39,870 nt of DNA from Bacteroides sp. (GTDB lineage Bacteria > Bacteroidota > Bacteroidia > Bacteroidales > Bacteroidaceae). Made by a program: the position numbers and the translations under genes. The DNA lies in NCBI GenBank assembly GCA_019414665.1, contig DXLO01000026.1:1-39870 (forward strand), read 5' to 3'. Numbering within the stretch: the stretch's first letter is position 1; each line of letters opens with the position of its first letter. Shown one piece after another: positions 16,097 to 22,099 of this stretch. Below the pieces are notes generated by a model. The model was given only the letters and a program-made list of their open reading frames with translations. It was not told the DNA's origin and ran no database searches.

Positions 16097-16588
16097 TTAT
16101 ACACTATTATGAAGATTCACTATGTCCAATCCCTGCCTCTTGGCTTCTCTGACGGTGTAGAACGTGCCGCCCTTGGGATTGCCATCGAAGTAGGCTATGA
16201 GACGTGAACTGCGGTTGACCATATAGTCGTTGCGCCTCAGAAGGCAGCCATTGTAGTATTGCTCGCTCAATACGACCACGTCATCCACGATGCGCAGGAT
16301 GGCATCATACTTGGCTTGCTCTTCCTTGCTCCACCGGTCAGACTGACCACGGAACGGCACAACGGCTATCACCTGCAAGTCCTTCAACTCGCATTGCAAC
16401 GAAAGGGCGGCTTCTGCCGCCAGCAGGTCAAATCCCATTGCCATGCCACAATAGAAATACCGGTAGCCGTCGGCATACGCCTTGGCTATCTCCGATTTGA
16501 GACATTGCTTCAACTCCCTCCGCTTGGCGAAAGGTACGCTGCGGTGTCCGCTGAAGCATACGGACACTGCCTTGTCGTACTTTGTCAT
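16097..16588 (-). CDS. SLOG-fold protein, YpsA/DUF1273-like
   Basis: 163 residues. The DUF1273 signature is present: 'VCFSGHR' (10-16), 'GMAMGFDLLAAEAAL', 'VVPFRGQSDRW', then 'YYNGCLLRRNDYMVNRSS' and 'GGTFYTVREAKRQG'. SLOG-fold proteins bind nucleotide-derived ligands and appear in nucleotide signalling and phage-defence systems; this subfamily's ligand is unknown. It starts 4 bases after the phosphoribosyltransferase-like gene, so the two probably act together in the M2 unit. Confidence 0.82.
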   Translation of the reverse strand: MTKYDKAVSVCFSGHRSVPFAKRRELKQCLKSEIAKAYADGYRYFYCGMAMGFDLLAAEAALSLQCELKDLQVIAVVPFRGQSDRWSKEEQAKYDAILRIVDDVVVLSEQYYNGCLLRRNDYMVNRSSRLIAYFDGNPKGGTFYTVREAKRQGLDIVNLHNSV

Positions 16589-16591
16589 ACT

Positions 16592-17158
16592 TTACCTTAC
16601 TTTATAATGTGTGCGTGCGAGGAACATACCGCCAATAACACATGCCCCGAGCCTTTCGAGTTGGTTGGCATACTTGGCATAGCTGAGACCCTTGGTTATC
16701 ACATCGTCAAAGACCAACACCATTTTGTTGTCGAAGAACGGCTCATCAAACTCAACGACATTCGCCTTGCGGACTTCATCCTCGTTCTTGCGGTTATCGT
16801 GGATGGTCTTACGCTCTCCGCATACCCTCACGTGCTCGTAGCCGTTTTCCGCTCCTGTCAATTCACACACCCTGTGGCAGAAAGCCTTGTAGCGGAGTTC
16901 GTTGCTCTCGCTTGTGGATGCTGGAACGGGGGCGAAGACGATGTTCACGCAACCCTTGCCGTAGAGTGTCAGCATATTCTCTGCGGTGCGCTGCGCCACT
17001 TCCTCGTAGGCTCTTCCGTCCTTGAAGTCAAACACTAATTGTCTGTCGGCAATCTCCTTCTCACCCACATTGCGGATGCGTGCGGGATAGTATTTGCAGA
17101 ACCAAGTCTGAGGCTTGTCTAACTGCTTTTGGATTTGATAGTCATTCTTGTGTGCCAT
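16592..17158 (-). CDS. Phosphoribosyltransferase-like protein
   Basis: 188 residues from the ATG at 17158 (the open frame extends upstream but into the non-coding leader). The PRPP-binding loop 'MVLVFDDVITKGLSYAKY' and the following 'LERLGACVIGGMFLART' match the type I PRTase/ComF-like fold. 'VFAPVPASTSESNELRYKAF' is the usual beta-strand and flexible-loop region. The substrate is unknown. Pairing with a SLOG protein, itself a nucleotide-ligand fold, suggests a small nucleotide-linked pathway. First gene of the M2 unit. Confidence 0.75.
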   Translation of the reverse strand: MAHKNDYQIQKQLDKPQTWFCKYYPARIRNVGEKEIADRQLVFDFKDGRAYEEVAQRTAENMLTLYGKGCVNIVFAPVPASTSESNELRYKAFCHRVCELTGAENGYEHVRVCGERKTIHDNRKNEDEVRKANVVEFDEPFFDNKMVLVFDDVITKGLSYAKYANQLERLGACVIGGMFLARTHYKVR

Positions 17159-17211
17159 TGCTCTTATGTTTTTTCTTCCCTTATTTCGGAGGCTTTTCCT
17201 GCCTGCCCAAG

Positions 17212-17365
17212 GGATATTTTTTGCTTTCCAAGAGTGATGGCGATCAAAAAGCCAAATCGGGAGCGAAAAATACGCTCTGCACGCAGAGGAAGATTTTTCG
17301 GTCAAATGCAATGGACGATTTGGTGTTTGAACAATCGCCAGCATTACCTTTGCAAAACAATATCC
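17212..17365 (-). promoter_or_regulatory. Module M2: imperfect inverted repeat with -7 box in an internal loop
   Basis: Left blocks GGATATTTTTTGC (17212-17224), TGGCGAT (17238-17244) and CCAAATCG (17252-17259) pair in order with right blocks CGATTTGG (17316-17323), ATCGCCA (17334-17340) and GCAAAACAATATCC (17352-17365). The apex is a perfect hairpin CTCTGC/GCAGAG (17275-17288). The right arm holds TACCTTTG (17345-17352), opposite a mismatched left arm. Below the base, toward the gene, is a small stem CCCTT (17178-17182) / AAGGG (17209-17213). Read as folded plus-strand ssDNA, transcription would run left into the phosphoribosyltransferase-like gene. Confidence 0.6.
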
Positions 17366-17570
17366 GCAGCGGCAAGGCAGGCGAAAAGAAATCTGTTATG
17401 TAAAAGAGGAAACGGGCGGGATGGCGTGGGGCGAAGCTGTATATGGGGAAGGACGATAGTTGATATGAGGGAAAAAGAGAAAATCTTGTAATAGGGAACG
17501 ACATTGCCTTTTATCAGCATGGAGACAGTCCTACAAGCAGAGAAAACTATTGCCCTAAAAATGAGTTGGA
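17366..17570 (+). other. Gene-free stretch right of M2 with a relic of the block-R motif
   Basis: No credible gene. It contains GGCGTGGGGCGAAGC (17423-17437), nearly identical to the ends of blocks R1 (21193-21207) and R2 (21609-21623). This suggests each M module was once followed on its right by a related structured sequence. Confidence 0.4.
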
Positions 17571-17650
17571 TAGTATTTTCTAAAAGTAGTATCGACTACG
17601 AATAGTATAATAGTCGAATAGTTTTTACTACCATACTACGGATAGTAAAG
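17571..17650. repeat. Octamer array B downstream of the parA operon
   Basis: TAGTA at 17571, 17587, 17603 and 17643, TAGTC at 17611, TAGTT at 17619, and inverted TACTA at 17626 and 17634. Steps are 8 or 16 bp, allowing one base for inverted units. Same grammar as arrays A and C. Confidence 0.75.
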
Positions 17651-17669
17651 TCTGTTTATAGAAGAGATA

Positions 17670-17702
17670 GCGGTATCATCGTCTGTTCGGCGATGATACC
17701 GC
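17670..17702 (-). terminator. Terminator of the parA operon
   Basis: Perfect 12-bp stem GCGGTATCATCG (17670-17681) / CGATGATACCGC (17691-17702). On the minus strand it is followed by TATCTCTTC. It sits between the ribbon-helix-helix gene and array B. Confidence 0.75.
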
Positions 17703-17709
17703 GCGGCAC

Positions 17710-17988
17710 TCATGTGTCATGCCGCTTTAGGTATTCTGTCATTGCCTCATTGACAATATCACGCAAGGACATCCCTTTCTTGATGGCGAGGTACTTCATC
17801 CTCGTGTGGATGCTCTTGTTGATAAGGAAATTGCAATGCACCGGCACTTCGGTAGTCTCAGAAACAGACACAGGTGGTGCTGGTGTAGTTTCTGTGACTA
17901 TCTGCTCCTTACTCGGCTTCTTTGTGGAAGAAAGGAGTCCGTTGAGACCGCCTTTCATTCCCTCTTTCAACATACTGCTCTTGCTCAT
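17710..17988 (-). CDS. Ribbon-helix-helix partner of ParA (DUF3408/ParB-like)
   Basis: 92 residues. A disordered N-terminus (1-48, rich in K, S, P and T) precedes a C-terminal ribbon-helix-helix: 'VPVHCNFLINKSIHTRMKYL' then 'AIKKGMSLRDIVNEAMTEYL'. It starts 7 bases after parA. By analogy with ParG and omega-type centromere-binding proteins, the beta ribbon should bind tandem short repeats and the tail should stimulate the ParA ATPase. The 8-bp arrays on both sides of this operon are the obvious targets. In CTnDOT-like elements a related pair is called TraA/TraB. Confidence 0.75.
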   Translation of the reverse strand: MSKSSMLKEGMKGGLNGLLSSTKKPSKEQIVTETTPAPPVSVSETTEVPVHCNFLINKSIHTRMKYLAIKKGMSLRDIVNEAMTEYLKRHDT

Positions 17989-17995
17989 GGCTATG

Positions 17996-18751
17996 CTATT
18001 TTAAGTTTAACACTTCTTTTGCCAAAGACATATAATCACTGGCACCATTGGATTTGGGATTATACTCAAAGATAGTCTTGCCGTTGATGGGTGCTTCTGC
18101 CAAAGCCACATTATCACGGATGACGGTCTTGAAAACCTTCTCGTGAAAACTGTCATTGACGATTTCCCTCACGCTTCGGTTCAACGTCTTGCGGCGATCG
18201 AACTGGGTGATGACGATGCCGCCCACTTTAAGGTTGGAGTTGAGCCGCTCCTGAACGATGCGGATGATGTCCATCAACTTTGCCATACCTCTCATGGCAA
18301 GGTATTGCGCTTGAACAGGGATGATGATGTAGTCGGCTGCGGTGAGGGCATTCAAGGTCAGCAAGCCCAATGACGGTGGACAGTCGATGATGATGTAGTC
18401 GAAATGCTCTTTGGCGATGGCTTTGGTGATAAGTCCCTTCAAGATAAGCTCCCGTCCCGGCTCGCTGATAAGCTCTAACTCAGCCGCAGACAGGTCAAGG
18501 CATGAGGGTGAGACGGTGATGCCGTTGTGCAACTTGACCAACGGCAAGGTGTACTGTCCACACATTGCGCCATAGACTGTCTGTTCTTCCTCGATGGACA
18601 ATCCCAAGGCTTCCGTGAGGTTGGCTTGTCCATCCATGTCAATAGCCAAGACGTTCTTCTTACTCAGTTGCAGAGCTGCCGCAAGGCTTACTGCGGTCGT
18701 ACTTTTCCCTACACCACCCTTGTGATTTAATACTGCAATTATCTGTGTCAT
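17996..18751 (-). CDS. parA: ParA-family partition ATPase
   Basis: 251 residues, small ParA without an N-terminal HTH. Deviant Walker A KGGVGKST at 11-18, Walker A' 'VLAIDMDGQANLT', Walker B 'FDYIIIDCPPSLG', and the terminal 'SNGASDYMSLAKEVL' helix. Known ParA proteins bind the nucleoid non-specifically and move DNA bound by the partner protein. A partition system indicates that the element has, or had, an extrachromosomal or circular stage. Array C occupies the gap between this ATG and the ssb stop, so it may serve as both promoter-operator and centromere. Confidence 0.93.
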   Translation of the reverse strand: MTQIIAVLNHKGGVGKSTTAVSLAAALQLSKKNVLAIDMDGQANLTEALGLSIEEEQTVYGAMCGQYTLPLVKLHNGITVSPSCLDLSAAELELISEPGRELILKGLITKAIAKEHFDYIIIDCPPSLGLLTLNALTAADYIIIPVQAQYLAMRGMAKLMDIIRIVQERLNSNLKVGGIVITQFDRRKTLNRSVREIVNDSFHEKVFKTVIRDNVALAEAPINGKTIFEYNPKSNGASDYMSLAKEVLNLK

Positions 18752-18758
18752 AACATGA

Positions 18759-18870
18759 TACTACTATTAGTGAATACTACTTTACTATTCTACTACTGAT
18801 AGTACATACTAACCATAGTAAAAGCGGATTTACTACGATTAGTACGTACTACTCTCAGTTGATACTACCC
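18759..18870. repeat. Octamer array C upstream of parA (candidate centromere)
   Basis: About 14 consecutive 8-bp units. TACTA begins at 18759, 18775, 18783, 18791, 18807, 18831, 18847 and 18863, all exactly 8n apart. Inverted TAGTA begins at 18800, 18816 and 18840, each one base off register as expected for a flipped unit. Weak units (TTAGTG near 18767, CAGTT near 18856) fill most gaps. This is the organisation of ribbon-helix-helix operators such as the heptad arrays bound by omega repressor. Confidence 0.82.
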
Positions 18871-19296
18871 TCAGAAGGGAAGGTCTTCGCTCTTGTCCTG
18901 CGGTGCATCGGCTGGCGGTACGGGAGCCTCGCCCTCTGCCTTGGCTGCCTTGCGTGCCTTTGTTGCAGGTGTGTCGGTTGCATCCTTCTTCCCTGCATTG
19001 ACAAAGGCGATGGAGTCAGCTATGATGCTATGCTGTATGTGGTTCTCTCCGTTGCGGTCTGTCCAAATGGAAGAAGTCAGTGTGCCTTCCACAAGCACCA
19101 TACGACCCTTGGTGAGGTATTCAGCCAAACGGATATGGTTCTCCTTGCTGCTCTTCACCCTTACCCAAGTGGTGATTTGCTTGCCCTTACTGTAGTCGTC
19201 CACTGCGATGTCAACAGCCATGAATGTTCCGTGTGTACCTGTGATGACGCGGCAATCCTTTGCTCCGATGCGTCCGATAGTGTGAGTGTAAATCAT
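18871..19296 (-). CDS. ssb: Single-stranded DNA-binding protein with acidic tip
   Basis: 141 residues. OB-fold core (1-105, 'TWVRVKSSKENHIRLAEYLT', 'VLVEGTLTSSIWTDRNGE'), a Pro/Ala linker, and the C-terminal tip EDLPF that recruits repair and replication proteins. Plasmid-type SSBs in leading regions coat incoming ssDNA and help evade the SOS response. The stop is adjacent to array C. A repeated hairpin (19314-19350) lies just upstream of the ATG. Confidence 0.88.
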   Translation of the reverse strand: MIYTHTIGRIGAKDCRVITGTHGTFMAVDIAVDDYSKGKQITTWVRVKSSKENHIRLAEYLTKGRMVLVEGTLTSSIWTDRNGENHIQHSIIADSIAFVNAGKKDATDTPATKARKAAKAEGEAPVPPADAPQDKSEDLPF

Positions 19297-19313
19297 AATG
19301 TGAAAATGTTATA

Positions 19314-19350
19314 GTGGCAAGTTGGTTAGACTTGCCGTTACCTTGTTATT
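19314..19350 (-). repeat. 37-bp intergenic hairpin repeat, copy 1
   Basis: Differs by one base from copy 2 at 19719-19755. On the minus strand it forms GGCAAG / CTTGCC around a short loop, ending about 18 bases before the ssb ATG. In both copies the left neighbour's ATG and the right neighbour's stop border the repeat in the same way. Confidence 0.7.
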
Positions 19351-19706
19351 TAAATGACTTTTCTTGTTGATTGAACATAAGCTATTGCTTCATTCATAAT
19401 TTCTGCTCGTGACCTACTCTTGTTATCTTGCATCCACTCATCAATTTCAGATTTGAGGAACATGATACGTTTCCCCTTCTTATGGAATGGTATTTGTTTA
19501 TTGCTTGTCCAACAATAGATTGTGTGTTCAACTGGATGGGTAGGGAGATACTCACTCAATTCGGAAACACTAAGCCATTCCAATCCCTTATCGGGCTGAA
19601 TTTGAGTCATTAGTGTGGAAAACTTTTCTTCTAAAATCTCCAGCTTGTTTATTACTAATGACAATGCTGATGGCAAGTCATTAAAACTCAATATTTGCTT
19701 TTCCAT
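19350..19706 (-). CDS. Helix-turn-helix protein, excisionase/MerR-like (HTH_17)
   Basis: 118 residues. A helical N-terminus with a possible short coiled coil (1-40) precedes a winged-helix HTH (44-95): 'LSVSELSEYLP...TIYCWTSNKQIPFHKKGKRIMF' and 'KSEIDEWM', the pattern of DNA-binding excisionase-type HTH_17 proteins. It lies between two copies of the 37-bp hairpin repeat in the M3 operon upstream of ssb and parA. It may be an excisionase-like factor or an operon regulator; no integrase is in the window to decide. Confidence 0.75.
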   Translation of the reverse strand: MEKQILSFNDLPSALSLVINKLEILEEKFSTLMTQIQPDKGLEWLSVSELSEYLPTHPVEHTIYCWTSNKQIPFHKKGKRIMFLKSEIDEWMQDNKSRSRAEIMNEAIAYVQSTRKVI

Positions 19707-19718
19707 ATCAATATATGT

Positions 19719-19755
19719 GTGGCAAGTTGGTTAGGCTTGCCGTTACCTTGTTATT
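19719..19755 (-). repeat. 37-bp intergenic hairpin repeat, copy 2
   Basis: GTGGCAAGTTGGTTAG then GCTTGCCGTTACCTTG and TTATT; copy 1 has A in place of one G. On the minus strand the hairpin ends about 12 bases before the HTH gene ATG. The preceding gene's stop (19754-19756) touches the repeat. Confidence 0.7.
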
Positions 19756-20005
19756 AATATCCTTTCTTCGTCTGCCTTGTATTGGCGACAAAAGACTTGT
19801 TGCTGCCTGTGAGACTGATAGAGCCGCAATTAACAAACTCTCCGTCGGAATAGACTCTGTACTTCTGTCCGCTTACCTCATGCTTCTGTTTGATGCGCTC
19901 TCGCATCCACTTCTTGGCTGCGGTCAATGAGCAAAAGGTCTCGCTCTCCTTGGTCGTCTCGTCATATACGATGCACTGGGTCATACATGCTCCTACTTCA
20001 TCCAT
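19754..20005 (-). CDS. Unknown 83-residue protein
   Basis: Small alpha/beta protein ('MTQCIVYDETTKESETFCSL', 'AAKKWMRERIKQKHEVSGQK', 'YRVYSDGEFVNCGSISLTG'). No family recognised. It could start at 20005 (overlapping the previous gene by 13 bases) or at the internal ATG at 19984. Second gene of the M3 operon. Confidence 0.55.
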   Translation of the reverse strand: MDEVGACMTQCIVYDETTKESETFCSLTAAKKWMRERIKQKHEVSGQKYRVYSDGEFVNCGSISLTGSNKSFVANTRQTKKGY

Positions 20006-20547
20006 GCACCTATACTCGACGTGACATAGTCCAACTGACCGCCAAATATGTCGCTTGGCTCTATGTCGTATTGTCCATCCCTCACTTCCTTGTCCTCTCC
20101 AAGAAGCGACAAGTTTCCGTCGGCATCCAAACGTGCTGCGTCTATGACGATGTCACGAGGCTCGTCAAAGAGATAACCTGCCACGATGGGCTGCTCTCCC
20201 TCGAAATGCACCTCAAAGCCTCCGTCCACCTCCGTGCCGTACTTGCGAAGAGCCGCTTTCAGCTCGTCCTGCTCCCGGTGCTGCAATGCCTGGAGTTGTC
20301 CGTGGATAGTGAGGTCTTGCAGTTCTGCCTCTCGTTTGGTGTGGGTTGCCTCGCCGGTCTTGCAGTCGATGTCATACTTGTGGTAAACCACTGGGATATG
20401 GTCTGCCGATGTGACAAGCCATGTGATGTTGTTCACTGAGAAGCCCTGTCTGGTGAGGAACTCCTCGATGTCTGAGCCGAGAAGGTGGTCGGCTACGTCA
20501 AGATACTCGATGCGTGCGTCAGCATCATGCAGGATGATAATCTTCAT
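19993..20547 (-). CDS. Unknown protein, first gene of the M3 operon
   Basis: 184 residues from the ATG at 20547, which begins 'MKIIILHDADARIEYLDVAD'; the frame extends upstream into the leader but this start is the most protein-like. The protein is acidic and alpha/beta, with charged helices in the middle ('LQALQHREQDELKAALRKYG') and an acidic C-terminus. No family recognised. It heads an operon with an HTH protein, SSB, ParA and the ribbon-helix-helix protein, so it is probably another early-transfer or maintenance factor. Confidence 0.6.
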   Translation of the reverse strand: MKIIILHDADARIEYLDVADHLLGSDIEEFLTRQGFSVNNITWLVTSADHIPVVYHKYDIDCKTGEATHTKREAELQDLTIHGQLQALQHREQDELKAALRKYGTEVDGGFEVHFEGEQPIVAGYLFDEPRDIVIDAARLDADGNLSLLGEDKEVRDGQYDIEPSDIFGGQLDYVTSSIGAWMK

Positions 20548-20713
20548 TGCCTTTCTATTTTTAGTGATACAAATAAGTTTGTCGCCCATGTCGCTGGACT
20601 TGTTTAACTACGTTGAAGAAACTTACGCTCAGCATAGTGAATAAATTCCCTCTGCGTTCGCTTAACCGTTTCTTTCTCTTCCCTCCTTTCGAGACCTTTC
20701 AGCCTGTGGAGGG

Positions 20714-20869
20714 ATATTTTCTGCTCCCACAAGCCGCAAGAAAAGACATAAAGACAAATTATGTGTGAAGAATACTCTTTTCCGAGGAAAAGGAAGATTG
20801 TTCACAGTCACAAGACCTCAAGCAGAATTTGACGATTGTCTCAGACGCGGCTAACTTTGCAGGAAATAT
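20714..20869 (-). promoter_or_regulatory. Module M3: imperfect inverted repeat with -7 box in an internal loop
   Basis: Left blocks ATATTTTCTGC (20714-20724), GCCGC (20733-20737), AGACA (20744-20748) and CAAATT (20755-20760) pair in order with right blocks AATTTG (20826-20831), TGTCT (20837-20841), GCGGC (20847-20851) and GCAGGAAATAT (20859-20869). The apex is CTTTTCC/GGAAAAG (20777-20792). On the right arm TTTG (20828-20831) sits in a stem and TAACTTTG (20852-20859) in a loop, as in a pre-melted hairpin promoter. Just below the base is stem CCCTCC (20681-20686) / GGAGGG (20708-20713) in the predicted 5' leader. Confidence 0.62.
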
Positions 20870-20968
20870 GCCTACCACTGCGCTGATTGGAAGAAGATTA
20901 TTGATATTGGCTGCAAGAGGAATGATGTGTTATATATAAAGAGGTAAGAAGAAAGATTGAAACAGTAA

Positions 20969-21207
20969 GGGTGGGCAGTGAAGTGTTTGCAGGTCTGCTG
21001 TACCGACATAAAGCGAGTGTGTTGGCTGACCGGGATGCAAGTCATCAAAGCTTCAGCCTTGATAGCTTGTAGCACGGACAGACAATTCTCTCGCGTCGGT
21101 ACTTCGGCATACTGTCAGCTTTGGCTAATAGCAACGTGTTGCCATCAGCCAAGGATGTCTGTATGACGACAGACCATGTAACGCTTCGCAAAGGCGTGGG
21201 GCAAAGC
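20969..21207 (+). ncRNA. Structured block R1 (RNA or ssDNA)
   Basis: Opens with GGGTGGGCAGTGAAG and closes with GGCGTGGGGCAAAGC. One stem pairs GTACCGAC (21000-21007) plus GCGAG (21013-21017) with CTCGC-GTCGGTAC (21090-21102). A second hairpin nests CATAC/GTATG, TTGGCT/AGCCAA and GCAA/TTGC with internal loop AATA / CATC (21108-21165). Block R3 has the same fold with compensating changes. It lies right of M3's -7 box and has no convincing reading frame. The strand assignment is inferred. Confidence 0.5.
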
Positions 21208-21275
21208 AGTATAATTTAGAAGTAGATAGTAACGTATATCAGGCAAGAAGAGACAGTTGCGCAACGGACAAATCG

Positions 21276-21383
21276 GGCACTCCTGTCAGCATGACAAATG
21301 TGCCTTGTCCTTGCCGCAGGACACTGAGGCAGATTGGACGTAGCAGACATGTCTGCCACATTCAATATGCCTGAGTGGACAAG
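21276..21383. repeat. Two consecutive long hairpins between R1 and R2
   Basis: First: GGCAC and TGTCA with TGACA and GTGCC (21276-21304). Second: CTTGTC (21304-21309), CACTGAGGCA (21322-21331) and the perfect palindrome GCAGACATGTCTGC (21343-21356), with TGCCTGAGTG (21368-21377) and GACAAG (21378-21383). No T-run follows, so it does not look like a terminator. Confidence 0.65.
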
Positions 21384-21445
21384 AACTGCCTCTTGTATAG
21401 CAGAAGAGAAATTGTAAAACAGTTGATTAGTGGTAAAGGTGGTAT

Positions 21446-21623
21446 GGGTGGGCAGAATGGCATTACACGGACATTGCCGAAGCCCGATAATGGGACAGCC
21501 AGACAGCAATAAAGGCAGTTATCAGAAGTGTCAGTTTCTGATAGTGACATTGTTGGCTGCCTGTCACATGGGATTCGTGCGGTGTCCGTACAGTAATGCC
21601 GTTCTGAAGGTGTGGGGCGAAGC
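21446..21623 (+). ncRNA. Structured block R2
   Basis: Opens GGGTGGGCAGAATGG and closes GGTGTGGGGCGAAGC (21609-21623), the same borders as R1. The middle differs: GGCAG (21514-21518) / CTGCC (21557-21561) enclosing the perfect stem TATCAGAA (21520-21527) / TTCTGATA (21536-21543). Confidence 0.45.
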
Positions 21624-21663
21624 GATACAACGCACTTGGACGAAACCACCGCTTATAACAGAA

Positions 21664-21681
21664 AATATTTTGCAGTCAAAG
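21664..21681. repeat. Dispersed repeat TTTTGCAGTCAAAG, copy 1
   Basis: AATATTTTGCAGTCAAAG. Longer copies lie at 23256-23280 and 24407-24431, and an inverted copy at 24604-24630. Confidence 0.6.
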
Positions 21682-21706
21682 AGAAGAAGAATAGTAAAGC
21701 AGGTGT

Positions 21707-21947
21707 GGGTGGGTAGTGAAGCTGTCGCAAGATTGACGGTCTGAATATCAAGGCGAGTGGATAGCCAGTAAAGGACACAATTATCAGAAGCCTCGGCTTC
21801 GGCATCTTGTGGCATAGATGGCAGTCCTCTCGCGTTCAGACCTTGGCATACTGTCTTTCTTGGCTAATAGCGACTTTGTCGCCATCAGCCGGGAATATCT
21901 GTATGCCAACCATCTTGGTGACGTTTCGCAAATGGTGAGGGACGAAG
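21707..21947 (+). ncRNA. Structured block R3, paralogue of R1
   Basis: Opens GGGTGGGTAGTGAAG and ends GGTGAGGGACGAAG. Stem GGTCTGAA (21738-21745) plus GCGAG (21753-21757) pairs with CTCGC (21829-21833) and TTCAGACC (21835-21842). The hairpin nests GGCATAC/GTATGCC, TTGGCT/AGCCGG and GCGAC/GTCGC around AATA and CATC (21845-21907). Compared with R1, stem sequences change on both sides while loops stay the same. Confidence 0.5.
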
Positions 21948-22054
21948 TGGTTAGAATAAAGGAAGACGGCGTTGCCGTTATGGTTAATAAATGCACATGG
22001 TTGTTATTAGAGAAGATTATCACACGCTATAACAGCAGATTGATGTCCCTGAGC

Positions 22055-22081
22055 AAAACAAAAGCGACCCGAAGGTCGCCT
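22055..22081 (-). terminator. Terminator of the second ssb gene
   Basis: On the minus strand GCGACC-TTCG-GGTCGC (22079 to 22064) is followed by TTTTGTTTTG. A textbook UUCG-loop terminator. Confidence 0.88.
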
Positions 22082-22099
22082 TGTTATGGAGAGGAAAGG

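Noticed and set aside
16259..17038. 259-residue plus-strand frame antisense to the SLOG and phosphoribosyltransferase genes
   Set aside because: The minus-strand products have clear family motifs; this is the complementary-strand shadow.
20581..20633. Short leader-peptide frame upstream of the 20547 gene
   Set aside because: A 24-codon frame is possible but has no regulatory hairpin pair or runs of one codon typical of attenuation.
21430..21744. 104-residue plus-strand reading frame with repeated 'VWVG/VWGEA' motifs
   Set aside because: The repeated peptide is a by-product of the G-rich block-R borders (GGGTGGGCAG, GGTGTGGGGCGAAGC). The frame spans R2 and runs into R3, and the other blocks do not keep the same frame.
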